Shown piece after piece: positions 22,582-33,900 of a stretch of DNA of 64,000 bases. Positions within the stretch are counted from its first letter, which is position 1. Each line of letters opens with the position of its first letter. The stretch lies in assembly GCF_033958435.1 (NCBI RefSeq), contig NC_134138.1:264159798-264223797 (forward strand), read 5' to 3'. A program made the position numbers and the translations under genes. This DNA comes from Carettochelys insculpta (lineage: Eukaryota; Chordata; Testudines; Carettochelyidae). The notes beneath the pieces were generated by a model. The model was not told the origin of the DNA. It saw nothing but the letters and a program-made list of their open reading frames with translations, and did not search any database.

Positions 22582-24550
22582 TATGGCGATCTGCACATTG
22601 ATGTATGTTTTGGGGAAAACAAAGTAGTTGGGGGTTGGGGAATTGGAAGGAAGTCTAGTCTGTAGACTCCCTTTCTTCTGTGGTATGGCCAAAAATTAAG
22701 AACCAATTGAACGAAAAGGAGAAACACAAATGCTATTTGAAGCCATAGCAAATAAACGTGTAGGAATTTAGCTAAGAAAAGTCAGCTATTAAAGGAATCA
22801 AGTCAGTTCTTCTATACAGAGCACAGCTGATGCTCTCTGTGGGAAAACGGCATACAGCAGCTATAGGAGCAATTATTATATACAGTTGGCCAAAAGTACT
22901 CTGCAGAGACAGCCTGCTGATCTAGATCCAGCACGTCGCGTTGTCATGCAGAGAATGGATGAAACCAAACTGCAGTCTGCTTAGTGATGGTGCTCTTCGC
23001 CCAGCATATTCTATGAGACAATGCTCTGCAATGACCCTAAAGGCACAACAGATAGTTCTGGAGAAACTTCCATTTCACAGTCCTTGTCAGGAAAGAGATA
23101 AGCCTCAGCATGTGGCTTTTGAGGCATGTGGGAAATGAAAAGTGGGTGGGGGGTGTGTTCCCAGGGGACAATAATGAAACACTTGCCATTTTGTGGGCTG
23201 AACTGTATTAAGCAAAGAAAGAGCTGGGATAATTATGGGCTTTCTTGTGAGCTGAAACTTGAAAACCGGGATAAGACCTTTATTACACCACAGGAAATAC
23301 ACATCAGGACACCGGTGGTATGTGCCTGCAGGCAAACGTGGCCAACTTTTTCTCCCCTTTTGAGTTCCCTCCCTGACATGAACGTCTGACGTTCAACTGA
23401 ATGTGAGTGGCTGTCTTTGCAATAGTGCTAGGGAGTGAACCATTGAGGTATTAGCTATGCCTGTGGACAAAGTATTTGCAAGGGGCATACATTATGGGAA
23501 ACAGTACAGCCTTGCATGTGAAGCAAGGTATGAAGATAAACTGAAAATATCCAGCCTTTAAGGTTAGATATAGCACAATGATGATAAAAAGTTTGAAGAC
23601 GGTAACCTCAGCATTGCTTTTAGGCAGATCTTTAAGGAATACTTAAAAATACTTAAAACATTAACATGGTGCTAGAACTATGTATAAGTAAAATCAAACT
23701 ATTGCACCATGACGTTAGTCTGGATATAGTTTATTTTCTTGAAGCCAAACAGGTTTCTATACATAAGTATTTCATGGGGGCAGGAGGAAGGAGAGGGCAT
23801 TCTTGTTTTTTTGTTTTGTTTTGGGTCTTTTTGGTGGCAAATTCAATACACAATTCCCAGAGCTCTTTTTCCAGTTGTTAGGCAATTATGTTAAATCTCC
23901 CTTAGCTTTTGCAACCACAAATATTTCTAAGCATGAGGAGGAGAAGAAAATTTGATTGCACAAAACTTAGAATGACAAAAGTTTAATGACAGAGGGCAGT
24001 GGATTCTTTGATGGTGCTTTGCACCATTTTGGCCCTGCAGAGTAGACAGAGAAGCAGTTCTCTTAGCCAGGCACAGATTCCCCTGCATATGGAAATACAG
24101 TTAGTTCCTGGCAAAAGATGTTTCCAGTCAATGCAACTTAGAGCAAAATGGCTAAGCATTGGGAAGATGGTGCATATGTGTTAGAGAGATCCAAAACCCT
24201 CCTATATGGTGGGGGGAGTTAGACAATAAACGCTATGTTTATTCTGTGTGCTTGGGTGCATAAGCAGAGAACAGCAGCATTTGCACAGAGAATCAGACCC
24301 TCAGCAATACCCTCCAAGCCACCTTGCTTTCTGCCTTCCCAGCCACTTTCATCTAGTGTTTTGCTGCTCTGTCTCCTCATCCATCCCTGGCCAGAAGGGG
24401 ATGAATGACTGAAGGAGTTAATTCCATCAAGGTTATATCTACAGATGGGCTTTCACTGCATCAGAAAAAGAGGCAAGATGCAATTGACATTCAGCTCTGC
24501 TTCCTCCAGTGGAGTTTGGGGGTTTGAGGTTGCACTCTGATGTGCCCTTT
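22582..24550. other. Intron sequence, nothing recognised
   Basis: No element or gene supported here. Contains a T-rich run at about 23805-23830. Confidence 0.55.
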
Positions 24551-24950
24551 GGCTTTGTCTACACTAGCCCCAAACTTCGAAATGGCCACACAAATGCCCA
24601 TTTCAAAGTTTACTAATAAAGCGCTGAAATGCATATTCAGTGCTTCATTAGCATGAGGGCGGCTGCGGTGCTTCGAAAGTGATGCGGCTTGTGGCCACGC
24701 GGCTCGTCCCAACGGGGCTCCTTTCCCATGAGCAGATGGGAATAAGGGGACTTCAAAGTAGGCGGGGTCCTTTCGAAAAGGAGCCCCATCGGGACGAGCC
24801 ACGCGGCTGCGAGCCACGTCAATTTCAAAGCGCCGCGGCCGCCCACATGCTAATGAAGCGCTGAATATGCATTTCAGCGCTTCATTAGTAAACTTTGAAA
24901 TGGCCATCTGCGTGGCCATTTCAAAGTTTGGCGCTAGTGTAGACGTAGCC
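24551..24950. mobile_element. Palindromic Harbinger-end element, 400 bp
   Basis: Ends GGCTTTGTCTACACTAGCC and GCTAGTGTAGACGTAGCC. It has the same inverted-arm plan as the 20.8- and 35.7-kb copies, with TTTCGAAAAGGAGCCCC blocks, but the left arm has lost about 35 bp near the centre. Flanks TTT and CTT match in two of three positions. The octamers are mutated in this copy. Confidence 0.85.
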
Positions 24951-25908
24951 CTTGATCGATATAATTATGTGGAAATTATCTGAACAGGAATGCACTCCAG
25001 ATATGACATAACCAGAGCAGGCTGTCCAAAATGAGAGATCGCTTGTCTATAGCAGAGTGGTGTACGATTTTAATTTGAGCTATCAGTGTCTCATCTAGAA
25101 ACTCTTCTCCAAATGCATGGGCATTAATTTTAGAAAGCCAATGGGGTTTATCTTTCATTACTACTGTAAATGCAAGCGTACTTTTTATGTCAGGCAACTG
25201 ACTTTTACTAACTTGATCTATTCATTTTTACAGAAAATGTTGGTAAGAGTTTGGTCTTTAACCTGTTAGGTTCATCATCACACTGTGCTCATTTGGTATA
25301 GGATTTAAGGTTACAAAACTTTTTAATTATCTTCTGCATAGATCTAATTGTGTCTTACACTTCATTTAATTCTCTCAACTTCTGGAACCCCTTACTAACA
25401 CATCATTGCAATAACCCATTAGGTTTTTACTTGTAAGCCGACACGCAGTGACCCAATTACATTGCTCCAGATGTTTTACACATAATTTCTTTTTATACTT
25501 TCATTATACTTCAAATTTGATGCAAACAAAATCAGCATCTCCCAAGTGTTTGGTGTATGTGGGGTGTGGAGGGGGAGAATAAGTCCTACCAATATAAAGC
25601 AAATTATAACTGCAACATTCTGTGCAGTAGCTGTGTAAAAGCCTGAGGTATTTCTCTTTCAGTGACATGTGACATACAAGGTTTGCTTCAAATACCTGTG
25701 GCAGCAAGTTTTCTATACACAGAAGGAAATTGAGCTTCTGGCTTAATAAAGCGAGCATAGATTCCATTTCACACTATCTGTAGCTGCTTAGCCCACAGCA
25801 TTTTGCTTGGCAAGACACGAAGTTAGAAATTAAATGTCATTTTCTACATTATTGACCTGAATGCCAGCAAAGTGTGAAATTACCCTGCTTATTAAAGAAA
25901 ATACTTAC

Positions 25909-26003
25909 AATTTTTTTGTTTTCTATTAATATTGTTGAATTGTTTGTTTCAACATTCCGCAAGATCACAGTCCCATTCTGGTTTCTATAAATAAATTCTT
26001 TAT
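25909..26003 (-). CDS. DPP6: DPP6 coding exon (second of three in the window), 95 bp
   Basis: The acceptor is a CTGCAG after a TTTTTTTCTTTTTCCTG tract, and the donor is GTAAGT. With the G carried over from the upstream exon it encodes [15 protein letters not shown] and then [17 protein letters not shown]. This is the first strands of the DPP6 extracellular propeller, where the family has an E-F-I-Y-R...G-T-V...N-V-E-T-N pattern. N-G-T, N-N-S and N-S-T are potential N-glycosylation sequons, fitting an extracellular location. It enters in phase 1 and leaves in phase 0. No stop or frameshift is present. The exon is flanked by 32.7 kb of upstream and 7.8 kb of downstream intron. Confidence 0.93.
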
Positions 26004-27284
26004 CTGCAGGAAAAAGAAAAAAAAAGTTTAGGAAATTGGGCAGATTTTAGCCAGTGAAGTTGCTTATTTACACAGAACTAACTATGGATTTGTTCCAAAA
26101 AGAGCTGCTGTCTTCTAGTGTATTTAGAATGAGTGTGGCACAAGACCACTAATCTATTCTGTATAGGTTCCGAAAGCATACTCATGACTGCTGTCCCTGA
26201 AATCCTTCCGGAAGTGCATTGAGCAGCATGACTGACATCTGTGATGTTTGTGTTTTCTCATCCTCTTTCCAGGGGGAGAAATGTGGGCAGGGGAGGGTTT
26301 TTGTTCAGATTTTTAAATTATACACACATATGCATGCACAGGGTAAGCGGAGGGTGCTATGTGTTTATCTTACAAAAAGCCAGGTCAAAGAAATGACAGG
26401 AAGGTGGTGAGGTTTGTGAGGGTCCTTTAGATAATTGTTGGGCTTGATCAACATTTTGATGAGAGAAGACCAGAGGAAAATCAAGGTACTGCACAAAGGG
26501 GTGTGGAAAGTGGACCTCTTTTCTGGTGTCAGTAATGTAATTGCATTCCAGTAGAGCATGCTGCTGGAGATGGTGTCTGTCAAATAAAACCTAAAACTGA
26601 AGTCCTGACCGCTTGGTCATTAAAATATCCCTAAGGTTAGTATGTCAAAGCAATTCCATAGTTCAAAGTAAATGACAAAAATCTCTTTTCTTACAGTTTA
26701 ACAAGCTTAAATTCTTGTGTTTATCTCTTGTATGTATTTCTAGCACTATCAAAACACATTTTAACAAGACAAAACCAGCATTCATTTGTCAAAGCTTTTT
26801 ATCTTGCTATCATATTTAATACACGCCTTGGATAAAGGGGCCAATTTCATGAACAGAGAATTAGTTTGCTTAAAAGAAGAAGAAATTGATCTGCATTGTT
26901 TTTGTATTCCAGGAAAAACACAATAAGGCTTATCTAGGCTTCTAGTCATGTTATCTTGGTCATCAAATGAATCAATGAATATTATTCCCAGGCTTCTGTT
27001 CTGAAATGTGTGTTTTGCTCTGGTAAAAGAGTAGTCATTTTAATGGGACATATCTCAGTCAAAGACAAAAGCAACACAGCAATCTTTGCCTCTAACAAAT
27101 TCCAGTCCAGTGAGCTGATGAGAATTTGCATTCTGCTTAATAGCTGTCACTACAGTTGATAAAGGTCATCACTGAATCTCATTGTCTCAGTGCAGCTGCT
27201 AGTCAGTGTAAATGTTGCTGAAAATTGTAATTTTTAGGCATAATGTTGTTTATTCCATTACATAATTGATTTTTTGAATATCAG
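26004..27284. other. Intron sequence, nothing recognised
   Basis: AT-rich intron with no repeat I can name. Confidence 0.6.
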
Positions 27285-27466
27285 AGTTAGAACATCAGAA
27301 CAGCCATATTGGGTCAGGTCAATGGTCCATCTAAGTCAGTGTCCTATCTTCTAACAGTGACCTGAGCCAGATGCTTCAGATGTAATGAACAGAACAGGGC
27401 AATTTCAAGCGATCCACCCTTTTCAGCCAGTCTCTGCTTCTGGCAGTTGGAGGTTTAGGTCACTTT
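27285..27466 (-). mobile_element. CR1 LINE 3' UTR fragment
   Basis: On the minus strand it ends with the CR1 signature ATTGACCTGACCCAATATGG (27303-27322). Upstream is the block around CTGGCTCAGGTCACTGTTAG of the CR1 3' UTR. No coding part is left. It abuts the next element at 27467. Confidence 0.85.
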
Positions 27467-27966
27467 GGGTATGTCTACACAGCAAAGTCAAAATTATTAT
27501 CAAAGCTCTATTTCTAACAGCTGTTATTTCAAAATAACTTTGCTAGTATCTATACAAAGCAACCACTATTTCAAAATAATTTCAAAATAGCAGTTGGCTT
27601 ATTTTGAAATAGGTAAACCTCATTCTACGAGGAATAACGCCTATTTTGAAATAGGGGCTGTATAGGCAGGGAATACAGCCTATTTCACAACAAACCAAAG
27701 TGTGTCCAATGGCTCTGTTTCGAAATATACTCTATTGGATTTAGATGCTGCATTTCAAAATAGCTGAGGGCTCTTTCAAAATGCATTTTGGCCATGTCTA
27801 CACTAGCTAAAAACTTTGAAATGGCCATGCAAATGGCCATTTCGAGGTTTTTGGCTAGTGTAGACGTAGCCTTTGTGTGTAGCAGTGTTATTTCAAAATA
27901 AACTGTTCTGGAAAATCTCTTCTGGAATTTCTTATTTTGAAATAATGCTGCTGCATAGACATACCC
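27467..27966. mobile_element. Harbinger-end element (AT-rich family) carrying an 82-bp nested element
   Basis: Starts GGGTATGTCTACACAGCAAA and ends GCATAGACATACCC; the flanks are TTT and TTA. Same family as 20572-21388, with TTATTTTGAAATA words and the diagnostic GTGTCCAATGGCTCT block. It is interrupted at 27790-27871. Confidence 0.85.
27790..27871. mobile_element. 82-bp minimal Harbinger-end hairpin element, TSD TTT
   Basis: Begins GGCCATGTCTACACTAGC and ends GCTAGTGTAGACGTAGCC, flanked by TTT on each side. It consists only of the two ends of the palindromic family, meeting at GGCCATGCAAATGGCC, so the whole element is one hairpin with arms of about 39 bp. The related outer element at 20.6 kb has the uninterrupted site (GCATTTTTTGTG). 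Confidence 0.88.
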
Positions 27967-29180
27967 TTAGATTACTTCTCCTCTGCTTAAAACTTGCAGG
28001 ATATTGACAGTTTGAAAAAATTCTAATTTTTTTTTTCATATTTGTGCATTATGGATGATGACAGAACTACAAGAAATAACCTTACGGACTGACCTTCCAT
28101 GGTACGGGTATGAAGCTCTAACAGTATTGGAGTATGGTACAAACAATGAAAATGACATGCAGACCAGGCAATGTCCTGGAACTCAATCCTGCATTACGCA
28201 GGAGATAGGCTGCAGAGGAAAATGTCTTAGCAGCAAGTTGAGTATCTTTCTAAAGTCCCTCCCTCCTCAAGCACAGCTATGATCTGTCCAGGCCCCACTT
28301 CTTTTAGATACCGTGTACACTTAAAAACAAGGGAAAGGGCACACATGGGACTTGAGATGTTCTGCTGCCCCATGCAGAAGGACTGTGCATAACCTTGAAT
28401 TAAGTTTCTACCTGCTGGACACAAATGGGGCCAAATCCTGCTCCAGAAAAGTCTATAGTCAAACTCCCATTGATTTCAATGGAACAGGATTGAATCCTGT
28501 GAAAAGACTTAGAGCAAAATTTTCAAAAGGGCCTTAAAACAGATTACCAAAGGTCTTTAGAGGCCTACAGATACAGATAAGCACCTACTAGGATTTCCAA
28601 AAACATCTATCTCATTACGTTCAATTTATTTCAAGTGGATTTAGAGGCCTAACCTGTTTAGATACCTAACTGCTACTGAAACCGACAGTCTCAAATGAAT
28701 TCAATCACATTGAAAATCAAGGACTTTTTGGCTCCAAAATGCCTCTCTTTCTCTTTTGAAAATAGGGTGGAGGTGAAAATTTTGAAGATTCTATGTCTAA
28801 AATGCAGAACTTGCCTTTATTGGAATACAACAGGCTACTAGTCAGTTGTCTTCATTCCTTCAAAGGGAAACATCAAGGTAATCTGCCTCCTTTCCTGAAG
28901 GCTTTTTGTCTGCATGCAGAGATTTTTTCCTTTCAAGTTACTCATGCTGTAAATTATTAAAACTTCCCACACTTTGTCCTAAATCTCAGACTTCTATATA
29001 GACCTGCTTACCTGTGCATAAGATGAACAAGTGAACCTCTAACACACCATTATTACCTCTCCTAGACTGAACAAACATGCAGGACAGATCCTGCTAATCT
29101 CACAAATGCATGTTTTCCTTCTGAATCCATGGAACTCCTTGAACAAGTGAAAAGGGCTGGCCCTAGCCTACAACGGGAAG
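27967..29180. other. Intron sequence with ancient-repeat traces
   Basis: At 28465-28485 there is a CCCATTGATTTCAATGG palindrome in a CCAAATCCTG context, a hallmark of old amniote repeats. The remainder is unassigned. Confidence 0.4.
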
Positions 29181-29195
29181 ACTTTGCTGGTATAG

Positions 29196-29414
29196 CAACG
29201 AAGGGTCCTGTGGCACCTTATAGACGAACAGAAAAGTTTTGAGCATGAGCTTTCGTGAGCACAGACTTACTTCATCAGATGCTGGTCTTGGAAAATATGA
29301 AGTGAGTCTGTGCTCACGAAAGCTCATGCTCAAAACTTTTCTGTTAGTCTATAAGGTGCCACAGGACCCTTCGTTGCTGTTACAGATCCAGACTAACACG
29401 GCTACCCCTCCGAT
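29196..29414. mobile_element. Palindromic element with the best hammerhead-like core, 15-bp TSD
   Basis: Exact 15-bp duplication ACTTTGCTGGTATAG flanks it (29181-29195 and 29415-29429). The left arm (29196-29290) and right arm (29296-29414) are inverted copies of one repeat; the right arm continues through CAGACTAACACGGCTACCCC. On the minus strand, 29278-29241 reads CTGATGA, one extra A, GTAAG, loop, CTCAC, GAAA, GCTCATGC, TC. This is the order of hammerhead core, stem II, core and short stem III plus cleavage site. Stem II has one mismatch. The right arm lacks the first CTG of the core. Confidence 0.65.
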
Positions 29415-29574
29415 ACTTTGCTGGTATAGTTACAGCAGTAGAGTTACACTGCCAAGACCAACTTGTGTGGAGGAAGTTATGTTGGAATACAAGAGTTTAT
29501 ACTAGTACAACTTAAACTTGTTCCTCTGACCAGCTTAAGTTATACGAGTACAAGTAGAGTTAAAAAATTATTAA

Positions 29575-29770
29575 AATTAGAATTGGAGATCCACACCTCC
29601 TAGAACTGGAAGGGACCTTGGGAGGTCATCTACTCCACTTCCCTGCCCTCTCAGCAAGACCAAGCACCATCCCTGGCATCTATTTGCCCTACTACCCAAA
29701 TGGCCTCCTCAAGGATTGAGCTCACAACCCTGAGTTTAGCAGGCCAATGCTCAAGCCACTGAGCTATCTA
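29575..29770 (-). repeat. tRNA-Lys-like SINE of the turtle (Cry I) type with CR1 tail
   Basis: On the minus strand the head (29770-29700) has a polymerase III box A, TAGCTCAGTGG, and a box B-like GAGCTCAATCC, preceded by the GGTTGT and GCTAAACTCAGG parts of the tRNA-derived region. The 3' part (about 29625-29585) carries GACCTCCCAAGGTCCCTTCC, the tail shared with CR1 that lets CR1 machinery copy it. This is the strongest single marker for a turtle genome. It is not a functional tRNA gene: the anticodon arm and acceptor pairing are lost. Confidence 0.85.
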
Positions 29771-30069
29771 GTTACAGAGGTTGCATACCAGCCCCCCCGA
29801 TATGGCGTGCTTGGGGCTGATGGGTCCCAAACAAGAGAATCTGCCAGACTAGGGAGGACCCCAGCCACACCCCCAACCAAGTCCACTGCTTGATATAGCC
29901 CCAATGAGCACCCTGCCTGGCATGCCTTCCCTCACCCACTGGAATGCACACCCAGCTGTTGTGGGGGGTGGCCAGACACTGGCTCCTGCCACCAGGTATC
30001 CCTGTGCTTCCTGTGGACTCTAGTCCCAGCCCCACACTTCCTGGAGCTGCCATGGTTCCAGCTCTGGCC
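29771..30069. repeat. GC-rich unassigned repeat block
   Basis: GC-rich intron with a GCCAGACTAGGGAGG word that recurs at 36.58 kb, suggesting the two blocks share a repeat family. No frame has recognisable motifs. Confidence 0.35.
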
Positions 30070-30718
30070 TGGTCCCACATTGAAATAGGCTACTTTGACG
30101 CTTATCATCTACACATCCTCCAGGGCTGGTGCCATCAATGTTCAACGTCGAAGTAGCAACAGAGAACGTCGAAAGGAGCCACCCCAGAAGGAAATGCGGA
30201 GCGTCTACACACACAAGCGCTCCCCGTTGAAATAAGGGGCCAGCAAAGCCCCAAGCCACTCCCTTAAAGGGCCCCTCCCAGACACACACTCCCTGCACAG
30301 CATGAGATCCACAGAGCTGATAATCTGTTGCAGACCCCGTGCATGCAGCATGGACCCCCAGCTGCAGCAGCAGCAGCAGCAGCCAGAAGCCCTGGGCTAA
30401 GGGCTGATGCACGCAGCGACCACAGAGCCCTGCAGAGGCTGGACAGAGTGTCTCTCAACCCCTCAGCTGATAGCCGCCATGCAGGGGCCCACTATTTCGA
30501 CATAGCGGGAGGCAGATCATCTACACACGCCCTACTTCAATGTTGAATGTCAAAGTAGGGCGCTATTCCCATCTCTGGATAGGAAAAGCGATTTTGACGT
30601 CTCACCGCCTAATGTAGATTTCAACATCGAAATAGCTCATGGCACGTGTAGACATGATGCATACTATTTCGACTTTGTGCCAGCTACTTTGAAGTAGCCG
30701 GCTAGTGTAGATGCACCC
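30070..30718 (-). mobile_element. Harbinger internal-deletion derivative, one end truncated
   Basis: Same plan and orientation as the copy at 6366. It starts inside the subterminal region (CATTGAAATAGGCTAC) and so lacks about 25 bp of the left terminus. It ends GGCTAGTGTAGATGCACCC. It keeps the transposase 5' coding start on the plus strand (ATGGACCCCCAGCTG followed by a CAG run at 30366-30382). That matches the MDPQQQQ start of the transposase at 44483. More diverged than the 6.4- and 62.5-kb copies. Confidence 0.8.
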
Positions 30719-30902
30719 AAAGAGAGATGCAGAGAAGCTGATGATAGATATCATTATGCCAAAACAATGTAAAGTTTGTTTTACAAGGCAAAAGTTAAAA
30801 GGACATTTGTGCTTCTAAATGCTCATCAGACACAGCCAAGCACACCCCAGCAGTTACAAGCCATCAAAAAGACAACACTCTCTGACTACATTTTCTTTTT
30901 AT

Positions 30903-31052
30903 AGGTATCAGAGAGGTAGCCATGTTAGTCTTTATCCTTGAGAACAACAAGAAGTCCTGTGGCACCTTATAGACTAACAGATATTTTGGAGCATAAGCTT
31001 TCGTGGGCAAAGACCCGCTTCAGCTCATGCATCTGATGAAGTGATGGGCTTG
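30903..31052 (-). mobile_element. Copy of the hammerhead-like repeat, with a short inverted arm
   Basis: On the plus strand it runs TATCAGAGAGGTAGCCATGT, TTAGTCT, then CTGTGGCACCTTATAGACTA and AGCTTTCGTGGGCAAAGACC. On the minus strand the core reads CTGA-AGCGGG...CCCACGAAAGCTTATGCTC. Three core bases are deleted relative to the 29.2-kb copy. After 31023 a short stretch (GCATCTGATGAAG) in the other orientation begins a truncated inverted arm. Confidence 0.6.
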
Positions 31053-33540
31053 GGAGTTCCAGTAAAAAAAAAAAAATGTTTTTGAGGGATGGGAAACAGC
31101 AAGTGCAGCAAGCTGAAGTGAACAGGCTGATGTGTCTGTGACCTGTGCATTCGATAGAGCCGCAGAAAAGAGCCCCAAACTACAATGTGCAGAGAGACCA
31201 CAGCTCCCACTAACTGAGTGGGGAAATTAGATCATGAGAAAACCACCAAGTTATAATGAGGCACAGTATGAAAAAGAGGAAATTTAAAGCAACGGAAAAA
31301 GGACCTGGGGAAAGTCTGGTGGGGGACAAATACAACAAAGAAGATTCACAGAAACACAGTGGATGGAAAGAAAAAGACCAAGAAGAGGATGTTGGAGAAG
31401 CACTGGTATAGCCAAGCATAGGAAGTAATATTGATTTTATTCTGCATTCATGACATGAGAAGCTGTTTTTTTTATTAGACTGTACGTCTGGATGTAGCTT
31501 AATGACTCACTTTGGGTAGTGCCTCTCCTACTGCAATTAATGGGATAAGTTGCATAGTAACTCAGTGCAAACAATGTACAGCTGACTCATCAGAGTTTCT
31601 CTGAGAGGCAGGCACTGCGTATTCCTCAGTATAGCAGCAAGGATTCAGAGGATGCACGATAAGAAATAACATGGTGCAAACTCTCTAAGCATTGCACTGC
31701 TGAAATGCTGGCCTGGTAAATCACATAGACAAAATCTGCAGCTCATCCCCAATCATGGGCAAACCTGGACCAGCCAAGGGTTGCAATGAAGCCTTATAAA
31801 ATGAAGATCTCATTTTTCCCAGTCACGCTGCAGTTTTTCTTTCAATCAGGTTGCCATATAAAAAAAGAGGACCTCTCTGAGAGGGAGCATATCTGTATCA
31901 ATAGCTACCAACTCACATTGTATTAATGTGTTATAGGGTGCATAGTATCAGAGGGGTAGCCATGTATAGTACACACAATGCGAATCAATAAATACTGATA
32001 CAGATACACTCCCTCTCAGGGTTGTCCTCCTTTTTGGAAGGTCAAATATGGTAACCTTAATATCAATCTTCTAAGAAGTGCAGTCACAAATAATTAGACT
32101 TAATTAAGGCCCTATATTACCAGTCAACCCACAACCCAATGCACACGCCAACAAGTGCTTTAACTATGGGAGGGGGAAAAACATAATGAGGAAAATCAGA
32201 GAAATCTTCCCACTTAGCTAGTCTCTGAGGTGGCACCAAAGCAGCTCTGCAGTGTGGGGTTCAGGAAATAAGAGAACATACAGACCAATGGAAATTCTAG
32301 TTCCCAGCCTAGGCACGCCCTTGACCCACAATTTCACATCCCCATCCCCTCAGGCATGAGTATTGCTACAGAATGATGTCCAGTGGAGTTGGCCTCCATG
32401 GCAAACAGGGGAGTGCTCCCTCGTGCAGCTCTAAAGTAATACTCTCCAGCCTCAACTCAGCCCCACTCTCGAACAACAAGCATATTTATTTCAGGGCTGC
32501 TACCCCACAGTTCAGAAATAAGCTACTGTTTGCTATGCTCCCCCACATTGCTGTAAGGGAGCAGCTCGGAACAGAGAACAGCTTGCCTATAATACCATGA
32601 GCACTGTATAGCCCTTAATTCCAGGACAAAACACATTTCTATCTTGCGGGCATTATGGGTCATTATCATTTTACTGCCTTTAGCACTTTTTGCATGAAGA
32701 GCAAAGATGAAAACTTTTCTAAAGAGGTGGTTTACTATAATTTAGCTAACTGCTGAATATCACATTGCATCAGTACATTAAGTAAGCACAAGACGACAAA
32801 GTGTGTTCTGTTATACAACACACAGTGTTAATCATTCGTCACTTCAATGCAGCATGTGCCCACTGCACCAATCTGGTGCTTTTTCAGAGGCAGTAGGCAA
32901 GTATAACACAATTATATCCCAGGCAAATTGATGACAGAAAGATTCCTCCTCGCCACCATCGACATGCATCTAACAGCCTTTTAAAGCCTTTTAAATTTAT
33001 GTCTCCAGGGTTAAAAGACAGGCTGAGGCCTCCTAGAAAATTTCCAAATATAAATCCGGTGCAAATTTCTATGTATGTCTTTAGAAAAAGATCAGTTTGT
33101 TCAGATAATGAGCAGAAATGGGACAAACCCCATATCTTAAAACCCTGAATTCAATGAGGCAAGATGCAGCTGAAGAGCCAGATTCTGTGGCCAGCTCTAA
33201 GGGCCCGATCCAAATCCGTAGGTCAGAACACCCCTGGTCTGTAGCTCAGCTGTGTCCACCGTGGGTAAAGCTGTGCTCTCCAAAGATCCAGGGGAGAAAC
33301 GGGGAACTGATTTTGGTTTCACTGAAGTGCCTCTACCCTGGCTCTCCTGAAGACGTTCACTATATGGCAGCTTGTACAACATATTTAAAAATTGACCAAA
33401 AATACACAAACAAAACTCCCTCTTGCAAGCACACACAGAAACTGCCCAACCCAAATGATCCAGGTCAGTGTAAAATCCCTCCCCCCAAAACAATAACAGC
33501 AAAGAACTCCCCATTCTAAGCACCCGCAAACCTCACAAAA
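31053..33540. other. Intron sequence, mostly unassigned
   Basis: A fragment of the hammerhead-like repeat (TATCAGAGGGGTAGCCATGT) is at 31947-31966. Otherwise no supported feature; open frames at 33.1-33.5 kb overlap on both strands and lack motifs. Confidence 0.5.
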
Positions 33541-33559
33541 CCCCTCACAGAAAGGTGAG

Positions 33560-33900
33560 CTTTGTACAGCTTCGACCTCCCACATCCAGCACCCTCAGGA
33601 CCTGAGTGGTTCCGGACGAGGGATTTTGTTAGACCAGGAGTGCTCAGTTCTGCCCCTGCCCCTAACCCTGGCCTCAGCCCCTGCTCCTGGGCTCCCCTCC
33701 CTACTGTTGCTCTTGGCCTAGGCTCTCTGGCTGCTGATGCCCTCCTACCTCTTCCCGCCACACCGCTAGCTGTGGTTGCCCTGCCCTGGGCTCATGCCAT
33801 TGGTCTGGCTGGCCCCTTCCTCCTCCCAGCCCCGGGAATCTCTGCTCCTGCAAGATCCATGGTCCTGCCAGAATGCCAGATTTGGGAGTTTTAACTTGTA
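33560..33900. repeat. GC-rich unassigned repeat block
   Basis: C-rich degenerate CCCTGCCCC-type sequence ending GGGAGTTTTAACTTG. Composition and words (GGTCCTGCCAGAATGCC) resemble the block at 36.1-36.6 kb. Overlapping frames on both strands are compositional artefacts. Confidence 0.35.

Noticed and set aside
29700..29770. A tRNA gene on the minus strand
   Set aside because: Box A and a box B-like sequence are present, but the head is fused to a SINE body with a CR1 tail, and cloverleaf pairing is lost.
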